In this document: piece after piece, positions 33,403 to 41,100 of the stretch
Layout: the number at the start of each line of letters is the position of its first letter
Numbering within the stretch: position 1 is the stretch's first letter
From: an uncultured Campylobacter sp.
GTDB lineage: Bacteria; Actinomycetota; Actinomycetes; Mycobacteriales; Mycobacteriaceae
Direction: 5' to 3'
DNA: 55,333 nucleotides
Assembly: GCA_946221035.1 (NCBI GenBank)
Contig: CAMIME010000011.1
Coordinates: 1 to 55,333 of the forward strand
Position numbers and translations under genes: made by a program
Notes under the pieces: generated by a model
What the model was told of the DNA's origin: nothing
Database searches by the model: none
The model's input: the letters and a program-made list of their open reading frames with translations, nothing else

Positions 33403-34344
33403 CTAGACCGTCTGACGGCGGGTGTAGGCGTAGCCCGCAGCGCCCAGGACAGACAGGATGAGCAGCGCGACCAGGCCCATCGGCAGCTGGGTCACGCCGG
33501 TGGAGGCGGACATGCCGCGCTCGCCCTGGGCGGACGTGCCGGTGTCGGTGCCAGTTGCATTGCCGTTGCCGTTGCCGTTTGCGGCGCTCGCCTTGCTGAT
33601 CGCCGGCATGCCACCCTTGGCCTCGACCTGCTTGGCAATCTCGTCGCCGTGCTCCTTCTTCAACCGATCGGACTCCGCCTTCTCGGCCGGGGTCGCGGTC
33701 TGGTTCACACGGTTCTGATCCTTGACCAGGTCGCCGTCCTTGTTCACGAAGTACTGCACGCCACCGATCAGAAGGCCCAGGCCCGCCACGGCACCGAGGG
33801 TGCCCAGCACGATCTTGCGGGTGCGGTCCTTATCGGCGCCTGCCGCAGCGGTGGTGGTCGCCGGCGTTGTAGTCGGGGCGGCAGAGTCCGGGGTCTTGCT
33901 GCCCGGTGTCGCGCTGCCCGGGGTGCTGGGCTGGCCAGCGGAGACCTGCTGGGAGCTGGCCGGGGGCTTGAGCGTCTCGGTCACGGTGGTGGTGCTCTTG
34001 GGCCGGTTGATGCTGTTGGAGAAAGCCGGCTCCTGGGTGCCGCTGAGTTCCTTCAGATCCGTCGCGCGGGCCGGGTCCGCCGGGGCGTTCTCGGGCACCC
34101 ACTGCGCACCTTCGGTGGTCTTCTCGCCGACGACGGCGGTCGGGCCGGGCTGCTCCACCAGACCGGACGGCAGAGGAGCGCGGTTGTCCGGCTGCTCGAC
34201 GTAGACCGCACCCTCGCCGGTCTTGTCCGGCGTGATGCCGAGTTGGCCGAGGTCGGCGTCCTGCGCCTGCGCCAGCGGAACGGTGCCCAGGCCCAGTGCG
34301 CCGGCGGTGACAATGGCGATCGCGGTTGTGTTCAAACGCTTCAT
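33403..34344 (-). CDS. secreted/anchored paralogue 3 with F-N-x-D-G module and SASTG C-terminus
   Basis: 313 residues from MKRLNTTAIAIVTAG, signal cleavage near AQA-QD. A Pro/Thr/Ser-rich stretch (about 110-170) leads to a hydrophobic segment (about 178-200), then VQYFVNKDGDLVKDQNRVN with AEKAESDRLKKEHGDEIA. This aligns with VTYFLNQDGRTLVGSLDRVN in paralogue 2. A Gly/Asn-rich linker ends in RGMSASTGVTQLP, a helix and YTRRQTV, a sorting-signal-like tail. SD AAGGAG precedes the ATG. The second class F-like sortase lies about 0.8 kb away. Function unknown. Confidence 0.65.
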   Translation of the reverse strand: MKRLNTTAIAIVTAGALGLGTVPLAQAQDADLGQLGITPDKTGEGAVYVEQPDNRAPLPSGLVEQPGPTAVVGEKTTEGAQWVPENAPADPARATDLKELSGTQEPAFSNSINRPKSTTTVTETLKPPASSQQVSAGQPSTPGSATPGSKTPDSAAPTTTPATTTAAAGADKDRTRKIVLGTLGAVAGLGLLIGGVQYFVNKDGDLVKDQNRVNQTATPAEKAESDRLKKEHGDEIAKQVEAKGGMPAISKASAANGNGNGNATGTDTGTSAQGERGMSASTGVTQLPMGLVALLILSVLGAAGYAYTRRQTV

Positions 34345-34544
34345 AGTGTTGCTCCTTCGAAATATCGGTTGTGCCCCACCCATCCCAACTATCGGCATGG
34401 GGGCGAAGAAGCGTTACCCCTCCAGCTCAGGTTGTCTTTATGACACAGTTGCTACGCGCCGCGCTTGGTCGCCACCCGACGCCCGCCCTTGCACTTACAA
34501 GTGAAAACCCTTAGGGTGAGGGAACGAGTGAGGGAGGTCTTGAA

Positions 34545-34982
34545 ATGGCAACCACAGTGGCAAAGAGAAGCTCCGTTTTCCTCTCTGAAACTGAAGTAAC
34601 AAGTCTTCAGTCATTGCCAATTCCGCCAGATGGGCGCGTCATCATTCGCCGTGGCAACGGCAAGGATTACGTTCCTCCGGCAGGAATTCAGGAGGCACTA
34701 ATCCAGGCGATGCGGATCCTCGCCGAGGGCGGAGAGGTGCGGATCATGCGAACGCCGGAGGAGCTCACGAGCAGCTTCGCCGCGGAAATCCTGGGAGTAT
34801 CGCGCCCCACGTTGATGCGATGGGCTAGCGAAGGCGACATTCCATCCTTCAAAACTGGGACCCACACGCGGTTCAGGCGTGAGGACGTTTTCGAATTCAA
34901 GAGAAAGCGCGATCGAGAGCAGAATGAGGCCTTCGACCGTCTGCGTGACTTCGAAATAGAAGAATTCGGGCCCCTCGCGTAG
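34545..34982 (+). CDS. excisionase/MerR-like helix-turn-helix antitoxin
   Basis: 145 residues. The C-terminal half holds a winged helix of the excisionase type: SSFAAEILGVSRPTLMRWAS, then EGDIPSFKTGTHTRFRREDV. Proteins of this build are the antitoxin halves of PIN-domain toxin pairs. GGGAGG lies shortly before the ATG, and a symmetrical ACCCTTAGGGT (34507-34517) upstream is a candidate operator. The partner PIN gene 2 bp downstream is cut short. Confidence 0.8.
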   Translation: MATTVAKRSSVFLSETEVTSLQSLPIPPDGRVIIRRGNGKDYVPPAGIQEALIQAMRILAEGGEVRIMRTPEELTSSFAAEILGVSRPTLMRWASEGDIPSFKTGTHTRFRREDVFEFKRKRDREQNEAFDRLRDFEIEEFGPLA

Positions 34983-34984
34983 CC

Positions 34985-35131
34985 ATGCCACAGCGCGTGT
35001 TGGTCGACTCGAACGTGGCTGCAAGTCGAACTTTGATGGATTGGCTTTTCAACCTGAAGAGGTTCAACAATGGCTTGTTCTCCCTCATTTGGACGAGGGG
35101 CATTCAAGCCGAAGCGCTGCGGGAAGGATGA
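34985..35131 (+). pseudogene. truncated PIN-domain toxin (N-terminal fragment)
   Basis: The 48-codon frame begins MPQRVLVDSNVAASRTLMDW, the characteristic start of PIN toxins paired with excisionase-like antitoxins (first catalytic Asp in VDSN). It continues LFNLKRFNNGLFSLIW and ends after IQAEALREG, where a full gene would run on for about 130 more residues. The stop is 15 bp from the end of the neighbouring sortase gene, so the back half was lost at that junction. It is most likely inactive. Confidence 0.75.
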
Positions 35132-35146
35132 GCTGGATCGTCTCGG

Positions 35147-35866
35147 CTACCCGGACACCACTGGAGCGGGACCGATCGCACCATCAATCGGTCCCACGAC
35201 ACCCTGAAATTGCCATCCGACCACGGCGTTTCTCACCGACTGTTGGTAGAACGGCGGCTGGATACAGCTGATCGTGAGCATCCGCCCGGGCGTGGCACCC
35301 TCACCCCAGATCGAGGTGTCGCCGCGCAGCGCGCCCTTGACCGGGTCGTGGAGGTCCGTGGCCACGTACTTCAGCCACGCCTCGCCGGACGTTTCTGTGC
35401 GGATGTAGGCGACGTCGCCGATGCGGACGGTGTGGTGGTCACCGGAGCCGTCGTAAAGCTTGTCGAAGACTGCTTCAACCCCCGACCCCGTATGCCCCGC
35501 AATGACCACGAGATCCTCCGCCTGCGAACCCGGCAGCGAGTACGGGCGGTCGGGCGCGGTGTAGGCGCACGCCAGGTCGAGTGTGGCCGGGTCGATGGTG
35601 CCGTCGTACGCGCGGCAATCGCCCGGCTCAAAGCCCGCGTCCAAACCGATCGACGGTATATACCACTCCACCGGCCTACCGTTCGGGATGAACGGGGCAT
35701 CCTGCTGCGGCGCTGGGGCCTCGGCGGCGGGCGGCGGCGCGGGCGTTGGCTCGGGTTGCTGGGTGCCCGTCCACACCACCCAGGCGAGCGCACACAGCGT
35801 GACGACGACCAAAGGTCCCGCCACGCCACCTCGGCGTTTGGGTGGCCGGGCGTGACGAGCTGTCAT
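35147..35866 (-). CDS. class F-like sortase
   Basis: 239 residues, N-terminal membrane helix (about 16-34), Pro/Ala-rich spacer, then a sortase barrel with His125 (IAGHTGSG), Cys201 (MLTISCIQP) and Arg212 (QQSVRNAVVGWQ). Cys84 and Cys100 (PGDCR, LACAY) are shared with the sortase at 27118-27900, and much of the sequence is near-identical (TAPDRPYSLPG, KLYDGS, YVATDLHDP). The two are recent paralogues, each near a member of the F-N-x-D-G family. Substrate pairing is inferred, not shown. Confidence 0.8.
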   Translation of the reverse strand: MTARHARPPKRRGGVAGPLVVVTLCALAWVVWTGTQQPEPTPAPPPAAEAPAPQQDAPFIPNGRPVEWYIPSIGLDAGFEPGDCRAYDGTIDPATLDLACAYTAPDRPYSLPGSQAEDLVVIAGHTGSGVEAVFDKLYDGSGDHHTVRIGDVAYIRTETSGEAWLKYVATDLHDPVKGALRGDTSIWGEGATPGRMLTISCIQPPFYQQSVRNAVVGWQFQGVVGPIDGAIGPAPVVSG

Positions 35867-35968
35867 GTGGCCTCCTTCCCGGTTCCGTGTTGGTGCGATC
35901 CTAGTCTCGGGCGAGTTCGGTCAGACTCTCGGCTCCGGGCTTTTGGCCTTGCTGACTCCGGGCTGGGA

Positions 35969-36048
35969 TGAACCAGTTTGCAAACTTGCCCTTGTTGAGA
36001 CCACCTGGGAAAACCGGGGGATTCTGCATCAGATTGGAAACTGGTTCA
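35969..36048. repeat. 11-bp inverted repeat around a 58-bp segment
   Basis: TGAACCAGTTT (35969-35979) and AAACTGGTTCA (36038-36048) are perfect inverted copies. The left arm also forms the palindrome GTTTGCAAAC. In one minus frame the interior reads QNPPVFPGGLNKGKFANWFI, which looks protein-like, so it may be the end of a degraded gene. It lies in the gap between the sortase and the nucleotidyltransferase fragment. Confidence 0.4.
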
Positions 36049-36063
36049 GCGGTACTGCTGGCG

Positions 36064-36315
36064 CTAGGACGACCCCGGCAGGAGTGGCTGGAGGGGCTGG
36101 GGGACTCCAATCTCACCCTGCGGGCGAAGTCGTCGGTAGAGAGTGGATCCATCGGTCGGGTCAACCACTAGGTCGACGTCGGTAGTCGGGCGCTCGTAGG
36201 TGATGCCGTGCAGCGCGCAATGAACCTGAGTCATCGCACCACCCACAAGGAGCCAATCCTCCCCCTCGAGGATTCCGGCCACTTCGGCGACGTGCGGGAA
36301 GATACCCTCCTGCAT
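36064..36315 (-). pseudogene. truncated nucleotidyltransferase (AbiEii/MenA-like toxin fragment)
   Basis: 83 codons. WLLVGGAMTQVHCALHG and RPTTDVDLVVDP carry the GG and DxD motifs of the nucleotidyltransferase fold found in AbiEii/MenA-type toxins. Family members normally run to about 200-300 residues, but here similarity stops after the DxD and the frame ends at QPLLPGSS. The ATG is 2 bp after the stop of the upstream gene, so the pair was an operon. It is probably a 3'-deleted relic. Confidence 0.6.
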
Positions 36316-36317
36316 AG

Positions 36318-36824
36318 CTAGGCAGCAGTACTCGCGGAGGAATGTACGCGCTTCCGGACTGCGGCTTGAATACGAGCATCACCTAGCATGTACGCGTCCG
36401 CGAGAGCTTGCATCTCGCTCGTGTCTTCGTCGCGAATTAAGAATCCGAGATTCGTTACTTCGTCGACGAGGTCGGTCAGGCCGGCAGCGTGAAGCTGGTC
36501 AACGCTGCACGCCTGGCAGTACTCGCGGCCACCGGGCACGATACCGAGATTCTCGTGACCCAGCAGGCTGATCCCCGCGCGCGTGAACTCGGAACAACCC
36601 GCCACACCAGGTTGGACAAAAAGCAATTGCGTGCCGGGGAGGTTTACAGACGAGCCGAAGAGCTCCCCAAACTCGTCAGAGACGTACCTCGCGACGGCTT
36701 GGGCGAGAAGATGGTGGAGTGTGCCATCGACGTCGAGGATGACCAACTGCTGGTCAACGACGTTTCGGATCAATGATTCTTCGACGCGAAAGCCCACCGC
36801 AATCTGCTCGATCGTTAATCGCAC
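36318..36824 (-). CDS. unknown protein, putative partner of the nucleotidyltransferase
   Basis: 168 residues from a GTG with GGAGGAG 5-7 nt before it. I do not recognise the family. The N-terminus RLTIEQIAVGFRVEESLIRN could be a small helix-turn-helix or helical domain; DVDGTLHHLLAQAV follows, and a Cys pair occurs in REYCQACSVDQ. The C-terminal third is helical and basic at the end. Being the first gene before a nucleotidyltransferase suggests an antitoxin role, but nothing in the sequence proves it. Confidence 0.5.
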   Translation of the reverse strand: MRLTIEQIAVGFRVEESLIRNVVDQQLVILDVDGTLHHLLAQAVARYVSDEFGELFGSSVNLPGTQLLFVQPGVAGCSEFTRAGISLLGHENLGIVPGGREYCQACSVDQLHAAGLTDLVDEVTNLGFLIRDEDTSEMQALADAYMLGDARIQAAVRKRVHSSASTAA

Positions 36825-37286
36825 TTGGCTCCTCCTCCCCTTTTTAACGGAATGAACGGGTGCAAGTTTAATTCCTGGCACGTACGGGTTCCAGCCCCTG
36901 CGGGGTGGCTAACATGTGAGCGCTTGAGCAGACTCTGCAGCGTCACTGATGTAAACACGAGTCGAGTCGGTCTGCTAGTTGGATAAAACCACTCATCAGG
37001 TGGTTCGATGCACCCTGCGGACTAGTGCGGGCTTTAACCGGGCAACCGTTCGGAGTAGGGCGTTTCCGTCGCCGTAGCTCGAATAACCCGATCACAGTCT
37101 GCATCCCCCGGTGAGCGAGTAGGAGTGAAGTCGTAGCCCGCAGCGCTAACGACGGACAGCCTCAACAGTGCGATCACGCCGGCCGACATCTGGAGTACAC
37201 CGGTGGCTTTGGCCTTCCCCCGGGTGTTACTCGATACCCACCCGGGCGTTACCCGACACTCACCACACCGTTACTAAACACGTGGT
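36825..37286. other. 462-bp intergenic stretch with a gene relic
   Basis: No intact gene. It holds a small hairpin (AACCAC / GTGGTT, 36987-37005) and, at about 37128-37222, the degraded C-terminus of a fourth F-N-x-D-G paralogue. Two imperfect copies of a roughly 21-bp unit around CCCGGGTGTTAC and CCCGGGCGTTAC follow near 37216-37256. No tRNA was found. Confidence 0.6.
37128..37222 (-). pseudogene. relic of a fourth xAxTG surface-protein paralogue (C-terminus only)
   Basis: The minus strand reads GKAKATGVLQMSAGVIALLR and LSVVSAAGYDFT. It lines up with MSASTGVTQLPMGLVALLIL and SVLGAAGYAYTRR of the protein at 33403-34344. At the DNA level GTCGTAGCCCGCAGCGC, GACAGC and ACACCGGTGG correspond to GCGTAGCCCGCAGCGC, GACAGG and ACGCCGGTGG there. 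Only the sorting-signal region survives, with no start and an unrelated tail. Confidence 0.65.
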
Positions 37287-37970
37287 CTAAACACTTGGGT
37301 AAACGGCGCTCGCACCGCCCACGTTGTCCACGGCCCACCAGTAGTCGTCGTTGCCGCCGAGGTAGCTCAACGTCACCTGCATCGTCTTCGCACCTTCCGG
37401 CACGTCGAGGTCGAAGTACTCGTGGGAGGAGTAGCGGTTGCTAGTTAGCCTATCGACGACCTTCGGTTCCCCACCATCGAACCCCACCGCAACCTGGGCA
37501 GTTTGGCCCTTCTTGCCCTGCCGGTAGTGCTGGTCGCCCTCGAGGGCGACCTTGCTCTGGCCGGCGATGCCGATCGGCTCGGTGGTCATGCGCGCGTCCA
37601 TGGAGTCGCGCTCGGCAAGGCGCTGCTGCTTCGAATCGATGATGGCGAACTGGTCGTGCCCCTGGGTGAAAAAGTGGCGCTCGTCGGTGCCGGCGGCCCA
37701 GGTCCAGTGGCGCACGTCCGAGATGGTCCACCCGTTCCAGCGGGCCTCGCCCGAGGTCACGCCCTCGACGCTTAGCGACCAGCCCTTGGGCAGGCTGTGC
37801 GTGAAGTGGGCGGGGTTGTCCACCCCGTCAAAGCTATGGAAGTACAGGTACGGACGGGTGGATTCGGGGAACGCCTCCGGCTGGGCGGCGTTGGCGGGAA
37901 CGGCGGTAGCGGTGGCTGTGAAGGTGAAAGCGGCAGCGGCGGTGACGGCGAGTGCGCGGCGGGACATCAT
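37287..37970 (-). CDS. secreted protein with beta-sandwich-like domain
   Basis: 227 residues. A signal peptide (cleavage near ANA-AQ, about 29) is followed by one domain rich in aromatic residues: RPYLYFHSFDGVDN, LPKGWSLSVEGVTSGEARWNGW, RHWTWAAGTDERHFF and the closing NDDYWWAVDNVGG. The pattern resembles the cleaved-adhesin or choice-of-anchor J type of jelly-roll domain, but I am not certain. There is no sorting signal or second transmembrane helix, so it is probably released or wall-associated. It stands alone, 147 bp downstream of the big adhesin gene and separated from it by a terminator. Confidence 0.65.
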   Translation of the reverse strand: MMSRRALAVTAAAAFTFTATATAVPANAAQPEAFPESTRPYLYFHSFDGVDNPAHFTHSLPKGWSLSVEGVTSGEARWNGWTISDVRHWTWAAGTDERHFFTQGHDQFAIIDSKQQRLAERDSMDARMTTEPIGIAGQSKVALEGDQHYRQGKKGQTAQVAVGFDGGEPKVVDRLTSNRYSSHEYFDLDVPEGAKTMQVTLSYLGGNDDYWWAVDNVGGASAVYPSV

Positions 37971-38045
37971 GCGTCAAACTAGCGCCACCTGAGAGATCCC
38001 GCCGCGCGAACTCGGCCCGGGCAGTTGCTGGAAACTCGCGTAGGG

Positions 38046-38089
38046 AAAAGGGCCCGGCTCAATCGATCTCGATTGAGCCGGGTCCTTTC
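38046..38089 (-). terminator. terminator of the first pilus operon
   Basis: A long inverted repeat (AAAGGACCCGGCTCAATCGA and its near-complement ending GGGCCCTTT) is followed on the minus strand by TTTTCCC, about 30 bp after the adhesin stop. Confidence 0.88.
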
Positions 38090-38117
38090 GTCGCGCGTCT
38101 AAAGCGAACTCCAGCGC

Positions 38118-41100
38118 TTAGGCTGCGACCTTGCGCCTACCCATCAACGCGCCCGCGGCGATGAGCGCACCGCCGAACAGGATCGGGAGTTGCAGGCCAG
38201 CACCACCGGTCTTCGGCAGCTCGCCCTGGCGGACGTTGGCAACCGCAATAACGGCATCTGATGAGCTCAAATTCCACTGCCCAGGTGAATCTTCAGTCGG
38301 AATTTGGCGAGCCATTATCTCTCCGCTATCAAAATCGACTTGAACTTTGGATTGACCGTTTTCCTTTACCATCCTTATCTCGAACTCGATCGGTGCAACA
38401 AGCAGGCTGTAGGACTGGCCATCTTCATGTATCGGCGCCTTCGTTTCGACCAGACGATACCGCCCTGGTGTCAGCTCGTCCGTAGAGAATTTGTTTGTTT
38501 CTGGGTCAAACCGCAGAACTATGGACTCACCGGTTTGCTCAGATGCATCCGTGACCTCGTGAAGCTCAAACTCAGCGCCCTCGATCAGAGCGCCCGCAAC
38601 GTCTCCGTGATCAAACGTATCCTTCGACACCTTCACGAGATGAAGCTTTACGGTTTCAGACGAATTCTCCGGGGGAGGCACGCACGCGGTGGAGGTCTTC
38701 GAGCCGACGGTTGCAGCGTTAAAGATAAATCCTGAATTAACACTACAAACTTCACTCTCTGGAGTGGGGACCGAATCCTCAATAGCTATAATCATTTCCA
38801 AGTCAAACGAGTGAGATCCGCTGCTAGAGCGACCGCCCTCGGCCGCTCCTCGAGGACGAATGATGTCTTGCTCGGAAAGCACAAATGGTCCGCTTCCGCT
38901 TTGATGGGTCCTTCGACCTTCAGAACCAAACTCGTCAGTTTTTACCCACGATGCCTTCAAAATCGAAACACCCGATGGGACTGCAGGTGTGTCAATTACT
39001 CGCCGGTAGGTAGCGTCACGAGAAGTGTCTGGGTTTTGAACCTCCACCAAGTATTTGACTCGGTACGTGCCGTCATTGAGTTTTTCTGCTGCTCCAATTG
39101 CTCGTTTAGTGATGCCTGGTTCAATCGGCGGTCGGGGGTTGTCAATAGCTGGGGCGGACGTGGCATCCGTGTTGTACGAAACAGGACCCCAAGAGGTTCC
39201 AGTAATCTTAGCCGCGATCTTCTTGCGGTCGGAATAGGGTGCCGAAGCGTTTTCAACCTTAAGCTTTAGAACTTGTGCTTCGTGTGTGTTAGCGCTTACC
39301 GATCCTCCACCTAGGCCAAATGCCATTGACCCGTCCTTCTCCAACCACGCCTGCCCAAACACATGAAACCTGTTAGGTGCAGCGCCTATGAACTGGCCTA
39401 CCGTCTGTTGCGTGCCCGGAACTGCCATATCGGTTATATCTATCCTGACAGCCGATTCACCGTTGGTGCTGACCCGCTCGAGGAATACTCGGCCCGGCTC
39501 TTTCGGGTTTGCCCAACTACTCTGCAACCCCCAGAGGTACCCCGGAGCACCTGGCAAGCTGACTAGATCCTCAGAAACGGTGCGATACGGGGTCCGTTCT
39601 GCGAAAGGCTGGCTTGAATCCGCACTCCAAAGCTGCGCTTTTGTGGAAGCTGTTTTCCAGTCGAGGTCAATCCGGTAAAGCATTCCTGTGCCCCAATTCG
39701 ATGAGGCAGAGACCCAATAGTTTCCTTCTTCATCGAAGGAACCAGAGTTCACACCACTGCCGAGGTCATTCGCAACCTTGAATCTCTTATTCTCTGGTAG
39801 TTGCCCTTGGAAACCGCTGACTTTACCCAAGTCGAATACTTCACCAGTGTAGGGATCAATCTGCAGCAAGTGGCCCGCCCGGAAACAGGGATCATCAACA
39901 TAGCCATCGTTGTTCTTGTAGCGGGGCTCACTGATCGCGTAGAGATAGTTGTCGTTTTTATTGAAAGCTAGGGCGTTGTACACCCAGCCCGACTTCGGAC
40001 CGACCTCATGCGTTTCCATTCGTCCGTCCTCGCCATCTACCAACAGATAGAGCTGAGATGAGATTCGCGACCCCGTACTTACTGGGCTGGCAACAATATA
40101 GCGCCTAAACCCATAATCCTCCTCGGCTTGGGTCAGTTCACGACGAGGCTTCCGCTGCACTGAGCTAGTGTCGCGGTGAACACAACGCTCCCCCGGGCTA
40201 GTGGTAGGAGGTACATCGCTTTCCTCAATTGGAGCAATCGGCAGGCGCGAACCAGTTTCAATTGGGTCTGCGGCACTACCTTTCAGCGCCAGGTGTTCTT
40301 CTCTCGTGGGCTGGGACCTATACGAGGTACGAAGTGTTGCAGTCGATCCAGCCGGCACGACAACCGAATCGACACGGACTCCGTTCTTAGTGGGGTACCA
40401 CGTGATCTCCACACGATCCGAAAAGGTTTTGACCTCGTGTTGGAGCCTCACTCCATCGGATTGCTCGATCGGCAAAGAGAAAAACACATCTTCGAGACGA
40501 ACCGAGGGACTCAACGTGACCTTCGCGCTTGAGAAGTCGGATCGCGACCCGATGTTGAAAGTTGTCTCATACGGATTCGAACCAACCGTGTTCGGATCAG
40601 AGACCGGAATGCCCTCTCCGACCACAGTTACATCATGGTCTTGTGGCTCATTGTCCAAGTCCTGTCCCCACATTTGGACCTGGTAAGTGCCGTTCGGCGG
40701 ACCAACGGGGTTGAGGATGACCGAGTCACCGCCCTGAATGAACAAATCCATAATCTGAGGAATTAACTGGAACTCGGTGTCGTACGACTTTCCCTGGGAG
40801 TTCGTTCCCCAAAAGATTTGCTTCGGGTCAACGGTACGGTCAACCACCGTCGCACCATCTCTGACTACACGAATCCGGACGGGACCCGCAATATCCTTCG
40901 TATTGCTGTCATTGCGATCTTTCTTGACCGCAAACCTGGTCATCCGCCAATTTCCACTCTCGCTCACCTTGAACTGAAGCTGTGGGTTGCTGTTGATCCA
41001 CTGCGCTTGCGGCGACGACAGATTGAGCTCCTGATCCTGCTGACCCGGAACCCCAGGAATGCTGCCCGGAGCAGCTGCTCGTGCCACACCCACACCGTCA

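Noticed and set aside
35901..36164. 87-codon minus frame between the sortase and the nucleotidyltransferase
   Set aside because: It overlaps the nucleotidyltransferase fragment in another frame. One stretch (PPVFPGGLNKGKFANWF) looks protein-like, but there is no start signal, so it is reported only as a possible relic.
36882..37286. Possible tRNA or attachment site (GGTTCGATGC near 37003)
   Set aside because: No acceptor or anticodon arms can be folded around it, and no integrase is nearby.
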